Source: Bradyrhizobium cenepequi | GTDB taxonomy: Bacteria > Pseudomonadota > Alphaproteobacteria > Rhizobiales > Xanthobacteraceae | Direction: 5' to 3' | Assembly (NCBI RefSeq): GCF_020329485.1 | Contig: NZ_JAGKJI010000056.1 | Span: forward strand, 1 to 40,538 | Length of the DNA stretch: 40,538 nt | Shown here: piece by piece, positions 14,627-23,058 of the stretch | Layout: every line of letters starts with the position of its first letter | Position numbering within the stretch: the first letter of the stretch is position 1 | Program-made: the position numbers and the translations under genes | Notes under the pieces: generated by a model | Databases searched by the model: none | What the model saw: only the letters and a program-made list of their open reading frames with translations | Told to the model about the DNA's origin: nothing

Positions 14627-17600
14627 GAAGCCTCCCGTAGCGCGGCTGCAATCGAGTTGCGTCGCGTCCTCCAGAGCGAAGCCTCACGCAAACGGATGAA
14701 GCAAGTTTCGATCGCCGCGAGCGCAGCCGGATTTTCGCGCGCCATGAAAGTGCGAACGTCGTCGCTGCCAAGCGTCGCGTCGTAATAGAGATCGAAAAGA
14801 TGCGGAGGCACGGCGTCGGCGAGATGGGCGAAAGCGGCCATATGTTCGAGCGTGGCGGCGATTTCGGCCGCACCTCGAAAGCCGTGGCGCATCATGCCTG
14901 CGATCCATTTCGGATTGGCGGCGCGCGCACGCACAACGCGGGATATTTCCTCGGTCAACGAGCGTGCGTGCGGCTGATCCGGACGCGTGGCGTCGAGGTG
15001 ATAGAGCGACGGGACAACCGCGCTCAGCCGCGCCGCCGCGGCCGCAACGCCCGCCTCATGCACGGCATAGTCTGCGGCTAGTAGCAGGTCCGTTTCCGGC
15101 AGGTCCTGTGCATGGACGAAGGCATCGGCGGCGACGAGCCTCGCCTCGATGCCTGCGCGGTCAGGCCGCATCGTGCCGTCGGACGCGAACGCCCAGGACG
15201 AAGCCGAAAGCCAGGCTTCACCGGCTGCCTCGCGCGATTCTTGCGTTAAGACATCCGGCATCGATGCCATACCGACGCCATACTGCCCGGGCTGCGGGCC
15301 GAACACGCGCGCCGCACGATGACGATAGGGATTTTCGTCGCCCTCCCCGGCGCGCTCAGAAAGCGCTTCAGTCGCCGCCTCGAACAATTGCGCAAGGCCT
15401 GAAAAGACGTCGCGAAACAGCCCTGACACGCGAATCGTCACGTCAATGCGCGGCCGGCCAAGCACCGCCGGCGCGATGATGTCGTAACCCGTCATCCGCC
15501 CCGAAGCGTGATCCCAGCGCGGCGCGATGCCCGCAAGGTGCAGGGCCATCGCAAAATCCTCGCCCGCGGTGCGCATGGTCGACGATCCCCAGAGATCGAC
15601 CACCAGGCCCTTGGGCCAGTCGCCGTGATCCTGCAGGTGACGGCGCAGCAATTCATCGGCGAGCTTGATCCCTTGCGCATGCGCCGACGGCGTCGGCACG
15701 GCGCGAGGATCCACAGCAAACAGATTACGTCCGGTCGGCAGCACATCGCCGCGCCCGCGATATGGCGAGCCGGCCGGCCCCGGCGCAACGCGCCTGCCGG
15801 AGAGCGCATCGAGCAGCGCGCTTTTCTCCGCCTCACCACATGCCCCGCGGCCGAACACATGAAAGCCGTCGCCGAACTGGCTTTCCTTGAGATCGCAGAC
15901 GAAACGATCGATCCGTGGAATCGCCTCGGCCGGCGCTGCCGACGCGCCAAGGCCGAGATCGTCCTCCAGCCCCGCGACATGCGCTTCATCGCGGATTGCC
16001 GCAATCAGGCGCTGGCGCCGCGCCGGATCGAGACCCTCGGCGGTCGAATATTCATCGAGCAACTGCTCGAGCCGGCGCAGGCCTTCCGGCAAGGCGGCCT
16101 TCGCCAGGGGCGGCGGCAGATGACCGATCGCGACGGCGCCGATCCGGCGCTTGGCCTGCGCCGCCTCGCCGGGATCGTTGACGATGAAGGGGTAGACCAC
16201 CGGCAGATTGCCGACCAAAGCTTCCGGCCAGCAGCAGGATGACAGCGCAACGGACTTGCCAGGCAGCCATTCCAGCGTTCCATGCGCACCCATGTGGACG
16301 ACGGCGTCGATGTCTTGGTACCTGAGCCAGAGGTAGAAGGCGACATAAGCGTGGCGCGGCGGACGCGCGAGATCGTGATAGTCGGCATCGCGATTGGTAA
16401 CATCGCCGCGTTCCGGCTGGACCGCGATGATGATCTTGCCGCGCCGGATCGCGGCGAAATGAAACTGGCCGCGGCGGCAGCGGGGATCGTCCTCCGGTGC
16501 ACCCCAGGCGTCGGCAAGGTCGTCCTGCAACGGGCGCGGAAGCTTTGCCAGAGCCGCGCGGTAGTGGGCAACGCCAAAGGTCAATTCCTCCCGCAAGAGA
16601 ACATCACCGAGCGTTTCTGCCGCTTCGACATCGAAACCGGCGGCGCCGAGATCGGATAGCAGCATTTCGACCGAAGCGAGCGTGTCGAGCCCGACCGCAT
16701 GCGCGATCTGGTGCGGACGGCCGGGATAGTTCGAGAGTATGATCGCCAGCCGCTTCTCGCCTGCTGGCCTGTTCGCAAGCCGGTGCCAGGCCGTCACCCG
16801 GTCGGTGACAGCGCACACGCGTTCGTCATCGGGCCTGCGCGCGAGACGGGCGAATTGCAAATCGGGATCACGCTCACTCGGCGACTTGAAGCTGACCACG
16901 CCGGCAAAGAGCCGGCCGTCAACCTCCGGCAACGCCACATGCATCGCCAGATCGCCCGGCGAGAGGCCGCGAAGCGACTCCGCCCAACCGTCGCGCTGCG
17001 CCATCGACAATGCGACCTGGAATACCGGGCAGGATGCGGCATCGAACGGCGTGGTGCCGTCGTCGCCGACCGCAGAAAAGGCGGTCGCATTGACGATGAC
17101 GACCGGAGGACGTTGCTCGAAATGAGCTCTCAACCAATCCGCCACACCAGCAGCCTTCAGCGAGGTGACGAACACGCCATAGGCATCAAGACCCTTTTGC
17201 CGCAGCGCTGCGATCAGCGCGTCGACCGGCGCGGTATCGGCTGAAGTGAGATAGGAGCGATAGAAAGCGACCAGCGCGCACGGCCGCCAATCGGCATTTG
17301 GCAGCACCGCGATTGCGCCGCAATCCGGATCGTAGAGACCGATCTCCGGGATATCCATCTCTCCGATGACAGGCCCCGCATAAAGACCCGACGCCAGCGC
17401 GAGCTGCGCGATCGCGGCCTGCGCCGCCGTCGCACCGCCCTTATCGCACAATGCTTTCAAACGACCGAGTGTCGAAGCCGGCAACGTGGAGAATGCATCA
17501 AGCCCCGGGTCGGCGCGACCATCAGCCGGAAGGACAGCAAGGGCAATGCCGCGCTGCCTGGCCAATTGATGCAGGGCGGCCAGCCCGTACGACCAGTAGG

Positions 17601-17871
17601 ACTCACCGCCGATCAGACGCACGAGAATGCCACGCGCATGCGACAGCGTCCGCTCGACATAGGTGTCGATCGACAGGGGATGACGCAGCTCCGCCAAGTT
17701 CGCAAGCCGGAGCGACGGCAGGCTGGCGCGGCCGCGCCGCCAGCCGGCGGCGAAGGCGGCGAGATCGCTGTCCGAGAACGAGAGCACGACAAGGTCGGCC
17801 GGGTCCTGACCGAGATCTCTAGGCGTCGCGGTCTCCTCAAGACCGCGGCTCTCGCGAAAGACGACGTGCAT
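14623..17871 (-). CDS. cobN: Cobaltochelatase subunit CobN
   Basis: 1082 residues, the large hydrogenobyrinate a,c-diamide-binding subunit of the CobNST cobalt chelatase. Visible blocks include VRLIGGESYWSYGL (about 90), IILSNYPGRPHQIAHAVGLD (about 380), VHMGAHGTLEWLPGKSVALS (about 520-540), VYPFIVNDPGEAAQAKRRIG and WGSSTMRTAGEDFAMALH (about 760). It is somewhat shorter than the roughly 1250-residue Pseudomonas protein but has both ends of the conserved core. The AAA+ partners CobS and CobT (chelatase) are not in the window and must come from elsewhere. It shares one base with the cobW stop. Confidence 0.94.
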   Translation of the reverse strand: MHVVFRESRGLEETATPRDLGQDPADLVVLSFSDSDLAAFAAGWRRGRASLPSLRLANLAELRHPLSIDTYVERTLSHARGILVRLIGGESYWSYGLAALHQLARQRGIALAVLPADGRADPGLDAFSTLPASTLGRLKALCDKGGATAAQAAIAQLALASGLYAGPVIGEMDIPEIGLYDPDCGAIAVLPNADWRPCALVAFYRSYLTSADTAPVDALIAALRQKGLDAYGVFVTSLKAAGVADWLRAHFEQRPPVVIVNATAFSAVGDDGTTPFDAASCPVFQVALSMAQRDGWAESLRGLSPGDLAMHVALPEVDGRLFAGVVSFKSPSERDPDLQFARLARRPDDERVCAVTDRVTAWHRLANRPAGEKRLAIILSNYPGRPHQIAHAVGLDTLASVEMLLSDLGAAGFDVEAAETLGDVLLREELTFGVAHYRAALAKLPRPLQDDLADAWGAPEDDPRCRRGQFHFAAIRRGKIIIAVQPERGDVTNRDADYHDLARPPRHAYVAFYLWLRYQDIDAVVHMGAHGTLEWLPGKSVALSSCCWPEALVGNLPVVYPFIVNDPGEAAQAKRRIGAVAIGHLPPPLAKAALPEGLRRLEQLLDEYSTAEGLDPARRQRLIAAIRDEAHVAGLEDDLGLGASAAPAEAIPRIDRFVCDLKESQFGDGFHVFGRGACGEAEKSALLDALSGRRVAPGPAGSPYRGRGDVLPTGRNLFAVDPRAVPTPSAHAQGIKLADELLRRHLQDHGDWPKGLVVDLWGSSTMRTAGEDFAMALHLAGIAPRWDHASGRMTGYDIIAPAVLGRPRIDVTIRVSGLFRDVFSGLAQLFEAATEALSERAGEGDENPYRHRAARVFGPQPGQYGVGMASMPDVLTQESREAAGEAWLSASSWAFASDGTMRPDRAGIEARLVAADAFVHAQDLPETDLLLAADYAVHEAGVAAAAARLSAVVPSLYHLDATRPDQPHARSLTEEISRVVRARAANPKWIAGMMRHGFRGAAEIAATLEHMAAFAHLADAVPPHLFDLYYDATLGSDDVRTFMARENPAALAAIETCFIRLREASLWRTRRNSIAAALREAS

Positions 17872-18902
17872 CAGACACCAAGTCCCGCCCTGATGGCGGC
17901 CTCATCGATATCGTCGTGTTCACCGATCAGGAGCAGCTTCGACTGCCTTGGCCGCGCATCCCAGGGCATGTCGAACTGGTGTCGCACCCGCTCGCCCACC
18001 GATTGCAGCAGCAATCGCATCGGCTTGCCCGCGACTGCGATGTAGCCCTTGGCGCGCAGCACGTTCTGTTCCCGCGCAAGCCCCTGGATCGACGCGACCA
18101 GCGCATCGAGATCCCCGACCTCCGGAAGCTCGACGACAACGGAGGCGAAGTCGTTGTGCTCGTGCTCCTCTTCGCCGTCATGGTGAGAGGGGCGCGCGGC
18201 GAGATCGTCCTCTGCCGCCGCTTCGAGACCAAGGATTACACGCGCATCGACCGCGCCGTCGACGACCGGCAGCATCGGGACACGACGCTGCATCTCGGCG
18301 GCAATCACCGCCTTGGCCGCTTCAAGCCCTTCCGTGCCGGCAAGGTCCGCCTTGGTGAGCAGCACGATATCCGCGCAAGCGATCTGATCCTCGAACACTT
18401 CCGAAAGCGGCGTCTCGTGATCGACGTTTTCATCGGCGCGCTGGGCTTCCAACGCGGCGGGGTCCGGCGCGAAGCGGCCGGCCGCCACGGCCTCCGCGTC
18501 GGCCAGTGCGATCACGCCATCGACGGTGATCCGTGAACGGATCTCCGGCCAGTCGAACGCCTTGAGTAGCGGTTTGGGCAAGGCCAGCCCCGATGTCTCG
18601 ATCAGGATATGGTCAGGCTTCACGCGGCGCGACAGCAATTGCTCCATGGCGGGAATGAAATCGTCGGCCACCGTGCAGCAAATACAGCCATTGGCGAGTT
18701 CGACGATGTTTTCCGCCGGACAATTGGCATCCGCGCAGGATTTCAGGATCTCTCCGTCCACGCCTTCGCTGCCGAACTCGTTGACGAGCACCGCGAGCTT
18801 CTTGCCATTCGCGTTCGTGATCAGGTGCCGGATCAGCGTCGTCTTGCCCGATCCGAGAAAGCCGGTGACGACAGTCACCGGGACCTTGGCGAGCGCGTTC
18901 AT
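17871..18902 (-). CDS. cobW: CobW-type GTPase metallochaperone
   Basis: 343 residues from the ATG at 18902, which overlaps the upstream gene's stop (ATGA). G3E GTPase features: P-loop GFLGSGKTTLIRH (about 15-27), the metal-binding CICC motif (about 73-76), ETSGLALPKPLL (Walker B region) and LLTKADLAG (guanine recognition). A His/Asp/Glu-rich stretch SHHDGEEEHEHND sits before the C-terminal CobW_C domain. It is thought to deliver Co2+ to the CobN chelatase. The next gene, cobN, starts within its stop codon, which fits a direct hand-over. Confidence 0.93.
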   Translation of the reverse strand: MNALAKVPVTVVTGFLGSGKTTLIRHLITNANGKKLAVLVNEFGSEGVDGEILKSCADANCPAENIVELANGCICCTVADDFIPAMEQLLSRRVKPDHILIETSGLALPKPLLKAFDWPEIRSRITVDGVIALADAEAVAAGRFAPDPAALEAQRADENVDHETPLSEVFEDQIACADIVLLTKADLAGTEGLEAAKAVIAAEMQRRVPMLPVVDGAVDARVILGLEAAAEDDLAARPSHHDGEEEHEHNDFASVVVELPEVGDLDALVASIQGLAREQNVLRAKGYIAVAGKPMRLLLQSVGERVRHQFDMPWDARPRQSKLLLIGEHDDIDEAAIRAGLGV

Positions 18903-19273
18903 TCTGCGGCCACCGGCAGGACGGCGATGGCTGGAATGCGGGCAAGCGATTGCTTGCGGAAAATCTCCGGCCGGCTGCGCCACTGCACGATGCCGTCGGG
19001 CGTCGCTGCATAGGCCGCAGCTCCGGCAACAACATCCGGCGCGTTAGCATCGGACAGGCGTCCATAGACGTAGGACCAGCGTCCCGGCGCGCTGAGAGCA
19101 ATCGAGCAGCCCTGGCCGCAGGCGGACAGGCACTCGACCGGAACGACGTTCACGCCTTCCGGCACGCCAGCCTGAAGGATGGCGCTGTGCAGACGCGTGC
19201 CTGGCGTGGTCTCGCCTTCTCTTAGGGATTGGCCGGCACGGCAGGTGATGCAGACGTGAAGCGTGACGGTCAT
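18899..19273 (-). CDS. DUF1636 thioredoxin-like ferredoxin-type protein
   Basis: 124 residues from the ATG at 19273 with an AGGAGGGCG ribosome site. Cysteines occur as CITC near the start (residues 8-11) and CLSACGQGC (about 49-57), a spacing like that of thioredoxin-like 2Fe-2S ferredoxins. DUF1636 genes often stand beside cobW in cobalamin clusters. A role as redox or metal partner of CobW/CobN or CobG is inference. It is the first gene after the riboswitch at 19378-19562, and a longer in-frame extension upstream would cover the riboswitch, so the short start is chosen. Confidence 0.8.
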   Translation of the reverse strand: MTVTLHVCITCRAGQSLREGETTPGTRLHSAILQAGVPEGVNVVPVECLSACGQGCSIALSAPGRWSYVYGRLSDANAPDVVAGAAAYAATPDGIVQWRSRPEIFRKQSLARIPAIAVLPVAAE

Positions 19274-19377
19274 CGCCCTCCTCGACATTTTGGCGGAGGC
19301 GATGAGGCGCACGAACCGTAGACATAGCGGTTCGTAGCCGTCGCGGAGCACCCCGTCCGCCGGTCTCAAATCTCTGC

Positions 19378-19562
19378 GTTGGCAGGTCTCCCGGCTTGCG
19401 GAGCAGGTTTTCCCTTCGATCTCCACCTTCCCAACCCCTAACGGGTCAGTGGCTCTTGGAGATCTCTCCGGTCACGGTCGCGGGGGCGGCTGCGTATCAG
19501 GCTCAAGCTTCGAGGCCTAGAGCCCTATCGCATTCCCTCTTCGCCTGTCGTAGGACAGGAAC
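19378..19562 (-). promoter_or_regulatory. Cobalamin (B12) riboswitch upstream of DUF1636-cobW-cobN-G-H-I-J
   Basis: On the minus strand: GAGGGAATGCGATAGGG near 19530, CCGCGACCGTGACCGG near 19480, GCCACTGACCCG near 19450, GGGAAGGTGG near 19425, and the B12 box GCCGGGAGACCTGCC at 19395-19381. The order and spacing fit the cobalamin aptamer. About 105 bases separate it from the first gene. It would repress the corrin-ring and chelatase operon when cobalamin is plentiful. Confidence 0.9.
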
Positions 19563-19620
19563 CAACACCACCCCACCATTTGCCCAAGCGCGCAACTTGT
19601 CAAGCCAAAGGAACGTTCAG

Positions 19621-20259
19621 ATGACGGGCAAATCTGATGCCGCTGAGGACGAAACCGTGATCTCCGAAACCTGGCTGGATGCCCGCCATGCGACCAAAAA
19701 GCGAAGCAAAAGTTGCGCGTGACCGGATGATGGCCGCCATGAGCGGCGAGAAGGGGCTCATCATCGTCCATACCGGCGCGGGCAAGGGGAAATCCTCGTC
19801 GGCTTTCGGCATGATCATGCGGTGCGTCGCGCATGGCTTTCCCTGCGCCGTCGTGCAATTGATCAAGGGGCATGGGACACCGGCGAGCGTCGCCTGACCG
19901 GACATTTTGGCGAACTGTGCCAGTTCCATGCGAAGGGTGAAGGCTGGGAAACACAGGACCGCCCGCGACATCGCGGCCGCCCGCGCCGCACGGGAGAAGG
20001 CCAAGCGACTTATCGCCGATCAAGCCCTGCGTATGGTCATTCTCGACGAGATCAACATTGCGCTTCGCTACGACTATCTCGAGATCGGAGAAGTCGTTGA
20101 ATTCCTGAAGAATTCAAAGCCGCCGAGGACGCATATCGTCCTCACTGGGCGCAATGCCAAGCAAGAATTGATCGACGCGCCGACCTCGTCACCGAGACGA
20201 CGCTGGTGAAGCATCCCTTCCGATCCGGCATCAAGGCTCAGCCCAGCGTCGAATTCTGA
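19621..20259 (+). pseudogene. cobO: cobO remnant (corrinoid adenosyltransferase)
   Basis: Consecutive plus-strand pieces in changing frames rebuild the whole CobO protein: MTGKSDAAEDE, GLIIVHTGAGKGKSSSAFGM (P-loop), DTGERRLTGHFGELCQFHAK, TARDIAAARAAREKAKRLIA, LDEINIALRYDYLEIGEVVE, VLTGRNAKQELID and the typical end KHPFRSGIKAQPSVEF with a TGA at 20257-20259. At least four frameshifts or short indels separate them (around 19705, 19870, 19960 and 20180). The normal enzyme adenosylates cob(I)yrinate a,c-diamide. Both ends are still present, so decay was by small indels and not by truncation. It faces away from the riboswitch-led operon. Confidence 0.9.
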
Positions 20260-20282
20260 GAAGCAACCAAGAATCCGATTCC

Positions 20283-20460
20283 ATGGCACGCGCATTGATG
20301 ATCCAGGGGGCGGGCTCCGACGTGGGCAAGTCGCTCATTGTCGCCGGCCTTGCGGGCGGCGACCCGCCGCGGCTATCGGGTGCTTCCGTTCAAGCCGCAG
20401 AACATGTCGAACAATGCGGCCGGACTTCTGGTTCACGATGTGCTTGGCGAGATCGAGCAT
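20283..20460 (+). pseudogene. cobQ: cobQ remnant (cobyric acid synthase), N-terminus only
   Basis: MARALMIQGAGSDVGKSLIV matches the CobQ start and P-loop. After a frameshift near 20360 the homology continues as RGYRVLPFKPQNMSNNAAG, then ends near 20425. Only about 50 of some 490 residues remain; the rest is deleted and the sequence runs into a cobV fragment. The intact enzyme amidates the b, d, e and g side chains. Confidence 0.85.
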
Positions 20461-20469
20461 ATTCGATTG

Positions 20470-21059
20470 CGCGCTGGTTGGAATTGATGCCTGGCCCGGC
20501 CGCCATGCTTGCGTTGGCGGCCACGGTTTTTGTCACCGGCGCCATACACGAGGACGGCCTTGCCGATACCGCCGACGGGCTCGGTGGAAGCCGGGCCGGA
20601 AGCTCGAGATCATGCGCGACAGCCGCATTGGGACTTACGGCGTGTGCGCGCTCGTGACATTGCTCGCCTTACGGTGGAGCGCGCTGGCGACCATTGCCGA
20701 GCCGCGACAGGTCGCGATCACCCTCCTCCTCGCGCATGCAGCAGCGCGCGCGGGCGTACCGGCGTTCATGCGGCCGGTCCCGCCGTCGAGATCGGATGGG
20801 CTTTCGGCCCAGGCCGGACGACCGCCATCGCAAAGTGCTCTCATCGCTCTTGGCTTCGCGGCGCTCTGCCTCGCTTCAGGTCTCGGACCGGGCAATGCGG
20901 TGCTTGTCCCAATCCTGCTTTCTCTGGCCGGGTGATGATGGCGTGGCTTGCCACACGACAAATCGGGGGCAAACGGGTGATATATTGGGCGCCTTCGTAC
21001 AGATCGGCGAAATCGTCATGCTGCTGATCGCCGCATCACTATTTCATCCAGCACCGTGA
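20470..21059 (+). pseudogene. cobV: cobV remnant (adenosylcobinamide-GDP ribazoletransferase)
   Basis: The core of cobalamin synthase is readable in pieces: AMLALAATVFVTGAIHEDGLADTADG (split here as ALAATVFVTGAIHEDG and GLADTADG), then KLEIMRDSRIGTYGVCALVT, RSDGLSAQAGRP, WLATRQIGG and GDILGAFVQIGEIVMLLIAA, ending at a TGA (21057-21059). At least two frameshifts (near 20605 and 20970) break it, and the N-terminus has been joined to a cobQ fragment by deletion. The enzyme is a membrane protein that joins adenosylcobinamide-GDP to alpha-ribazole. It sits just before bluB. Confidence 0.85.
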
Positions 21060-21065
21060 GTCCCG

Positions 21066-21698
21066 ATGGTTTCCTTCGACGAATCCTTTCGCCGGCAACT
21101 GCGTGAGCTGTTCGTATGGCGCCGCGACGTGCGGCGCTTTCGTGCCGATCCGCTCCCGAGCGGCACGATGGAGCGGCTTATCGAAATCGCCTGTCTCTCC
21201 CCGTCGGTCGGCCTGAGCCAACCCTGGCGATTCGTCATCGTCGAGGACAAAGCGAGGCGCCGCGACGCGATCGAGGATTTCAAGGCGTGCAACGCCGATG
21301 CGTTGCGATCCTATTCAGGCGAACGCGCGGCGCAGTATGCGATGCTCAAGCTCGCCGGCCTCGAAGAGGCGCCGGGTCACCTGGCCGTGTTCGCCGAAAA
21401 GGCCAGCGATATGGGCTATGGCCTCGGGCGAGCAACGATGCCGGAAACGGTCGAATATTCCGTCGTTGCGGCCATCTGCTCGATGTGGCTTGCCGCGCGC
21501 GCCGAAGGCCTCGGGCTTGGCTGGGTGTCGATCCTGAACCCAGCCCGCATCAACGAGATCCTTGAAGTGCCGGAGTCCTGGAAATTCATCGGCTATCTCT
21601 GCGTTGGCTATCCCCAGATCGACTTTGATCGACCCGAACTTGAACGCGCGAACTGGGAATATCGGCGAGCGTCGAAGGAATGTACGACTCGACGCTAA
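21066..21698 (+). CDS. bluB: 5,6-dimethylbenzimidazole synthase BluB
   Basis: 210 residues, a nitroreductase-fold flavoprotein starting VSFDESFRRQLRELFVWRRD with the BluB blocks RRDVRRFRADPLP, CLSPSVGLSQPWRFVIV (about 42-58), GLGRATMPETVEYSV and GLGLGWVSILNPA. It fragments reduced FMN with oxygen to make the lower ligand base of B12. The frame is intact although the flanking cobV, cobQ, cobO and the distant cobT are broken. It starts seven bases after the cobV remnant's stop. Confidence 0.92.
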   Translation: MVSFDESFRRQLRELFVWRRDVRRFRADPLPSGTMERLIEIACLSPSVGLSQPWRFVIVEDKARRRDAIEDFKACNADALRSYSGERAAQYAMLKLAGLEEAPGHLAVFAEKASDMGYGLGRATMPETVEYSVVAAICSMWLAARAEGLGLGWVSILNPARINEILEVPESWKFIGYLCVGYPQIDFDRPELERANWEYRRASKECTTRR

Positions 21699-21806
21699 CC
21701 CGTTGCGCCGCAGCGATCGGCCAAGACGAGAGATTTCAGGGATTGATCAGGGAACGTCGTGCGTCGTGCGGCGGGCGCTACTCGGGAGTAGCAGGCTTTC
21801 AGGTAC

Positions 21807-21941
21807 ATGGCGCGTGACATTGACGCAAAAGCCGCTCGCAAAACGTTTCTGGATGATCTTTGGCGTTGCGAGATAGCGCGCGGCGGGCATCAACGAAAAC
21901 TAGCATTTAGGAGGAGGCGAGGCAATGAAGAAGCGAACTAA
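21807..21941 (+). CDS. Possible 44-residue basic peptide
   Basis: An open frame starts at an ATG at 21807 (MARDIDAKAARKTFLDDLWR) and is rich in Arg toward the end. It overlaps the next small frame by 17 bases. The upstream site is weak (CAGG). Between bluB and this point (21699-21806) nothing else is seen. No family recognised; it could be the relic of a longer gene. Confidence 0.25.
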   Translation: MARDIDAKAARKTFLDDLWRCEIARGGHQRKLAFRRRRGNEEAN

Positions 21942-22032
21942 CAGCAAGTCTGGTTTGACTCCCGAAGCTCGCGCATGGCTCGATGGTGAAGAACGCAAGG
22001 ACTCTTTATGTTCCGCCCTGACGACGAGCTAG
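21925..22032 (+). CDS. Short frame that is probably the N-terminus of the following gene
   Basis: The ATG at 21925 has a very strong AGGAGGAGGCG site and gives MKKRTNSKSGLTPEARAWLD, 35 residues in all. The frame ends at 22032, but the next frame continues with FRPDDELEALW at the right place. A one-base frameshift near 22005 would fuse the two into one protein of about 130 residues. I take it as the true start of the gene at 22008, now split. Confidence 0.4.
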   Translation: MKKRTNSKSGLTPEARAWLDGEERKDSLCSALTTS

Positions 22033-22415
22033 AGGCGTTGTGGAATGAGCACGGCTATCCTGACTCCATGTTCTGGCGGCGCGACATGTTACGGCCGATC
22101 ACGCTAGACGCGTTGGAAGCAATCGAGAGCGCGTGGCTGAACAGCGGCGAGACCGACGAATACGGCTCGTACAGCTATTTTGTGTATCGATTCTACAGCG
22201 ACGACGAAAAGCAAAACCTCTGGAACGAGCAGGCGAGAAAAAGAGATTTTTGTTGGCGCCTAGGAATGAGACGGCCGGAAGTAATCGGGGGCTGCAACCG
22301 AGGCAGATCCGCTAGCGTCAAGCGCATTGCCTCAGCTGGCCTCACTTTTGTACGAATTTTTGGTTCTACTTTTGTTTTTAACATGGAGAAGTTACAGTGG
22401 CGATGGGGACGGTAA
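22008..22415 (+). CDS. Hypothetical protein with an internal repeat, probably frameshifted at its start
   Basis: 135 residues. Two related segments are visible: LWNEHGYPDSMFWRRDMLRP (about 11-30) and LWNEQARKRDFCWRLGMRRP (about 71-90), with the WLNSGETDEYGSYSYFVYRF stretch between them. The conserved LWNE-(F)(C/W)WR-M-RP core suggests a duplicated small fold. The last 40 residues overlap the cold-shock gene leader and are probably read-through after a lost stop. Better ribosome-site evidence belongs to the frame starting at 21925, so the native gene likely began there. No function recognised. Confidence 0.45.
   Translation: MFRPDDELEALWNEHGYPDSMFWRRDMLRPITLDALEAIESAWLNSGETDEYGSYSYFVYRFYSDDEKQNLWNEQARKRDFCWRLGMRRPEVIGGCNRGRSASVKRIASAGLTFVRIFGSTFVFNMEKLQWRWGR
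22340..22396 (+). promoter_or_regulatory. Leader and ribosome site of the cold-shock gene
   Basis: The 57 bases before the csp start are AT-rich compared with neighbours (for example TTTTTGGTTCTACTTTTG) and end in a GGAGAAG ribosome site nine bases before the GTG at 22397. Cold-shock genes commonly have a structured leader that controls translation; here only composition and position support that. Confidence 0.35.
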
Positions 22416-22600
22416 AGTGGTTCAATTCAACTAAGGGGTATGGATTCATTCAGCCGGATGCTGGCGGCAGGGACGTCTTCGTTCATATTTCGGCAGTCGA
22501 AAAGGCAGGTTTCACCTCCCTCGCCGAAGGCGCCAAGGTTAGCTTTGATGTCGTCACAAGCCGAGGCAAAGAGTCAGCGGAAAACCTACGAATAGGCTGA
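22397..22600 (+). CDS. CspA-family cold-shock protein
   Basis: 67 residues, a single OB-fold cold-shock domain. RNP1 is GYGFIQPD (about 15-22) and RNP2 is VFVHISAV (about 28-35); TVKWFNSTKGYGF is the family signature. It binds single-stranded RNA and DNA and melts RNA structure. The start is GTG at 22397, giving MAMGTVKWF as in other rhizobial Csp proteins; the ATG at 22403 is the alternative. A rho-independent terminator follows at 22662. Confidence 0.93.
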   Translation: MAMGTVKWFNSTKGYGFIQPDAGGRDVFVHISAVEKAGFTSLAEGAKVSFDVVTSRGKESAENLRIG

Positions 22601-22661
22601 TTCATTCAGCTCATGGGCGGGCAACATCTACGGCTGGGACTCATCGAAGTAACTCGGTAAG

Positions 22662-22692
22662 AAGGGCCGTCGCCTTGGCGACCCTTTTTATT
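22662..22692 (+). terminator. Rho-independent terminator after the cold-shock gene
   Basis: GGGCCGTCGCC-TT-GGCGACCC forms a GC-rich hairpin followed directly by TTTTTATTT. It lies about 65 bases after the csp stop on the same strand. Confidence 0.8.
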
Positions 22693-22765
22693 TCAAAGGC
22701 AATTCATGACCCACACACAACCCGCGACTCCTGTCGCGGAAACGGTGTCGACGCGACCCGCTAAC

Positions 22766-22948
22766 CTATCGACGATGACCTAATCGGATACCTAGCCTTC
22801 GCGCCTTCTGGCGCAACGAGCCTTCGGTGCGCTTGGTTTGCTTTACGATCTTAGCTATGGGCGTCTTCGCCTTGGAATGCGCGCGTAGTTCTTTGACATC
22901 GGCCCTTGTATACTCGCGAGGAGCAATCTTTTTTGCCTGCTTCGCCAT
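22766..22948 (-). CDS. Small basic conserved protein of rhizobial type
   Basis: 60 residues starting MAKQAKKIAPREYTRADVKE, with a Lys/Arg-rich C-terminal half (RTEGSLRQKARRLGIRLGHR). The pattern (APREYTRADVKELRAHSKAKTPIAKI) is one I recognise as a recurrent small hypothetical family in Bradyrhizobium relatives, with a helix-turn-helix-like second half. A DNA-binding role is inference. A gap of about 145 bases to the csp gene on the other strand holds only the csp terminator. Confidence 0.6.
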   Translation of the reverse strand: MAKQAKKIAPREYTRADVKELRAHSKAKTPIAKIVKQTKRTEGSLRQKARRLGIRLGHRR

Positions 22949-23058
22949 TGTCGTTCCTAGCTTTTTGCGAAACGGGTTTCTAACACGATCATCGAGAATG
23001 GCAATGTAGGCAACTCCAAAATTTCGCCGTTATTAGCGCCCTAGAGTTCATGAATCGT

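Noticed and set aside
14964..16004. Several open frames longer than 150 codons opposite cobN
   Set aside because: Arg/Pro-rich shadow frames of a conserved gene in GC-rich DNA.
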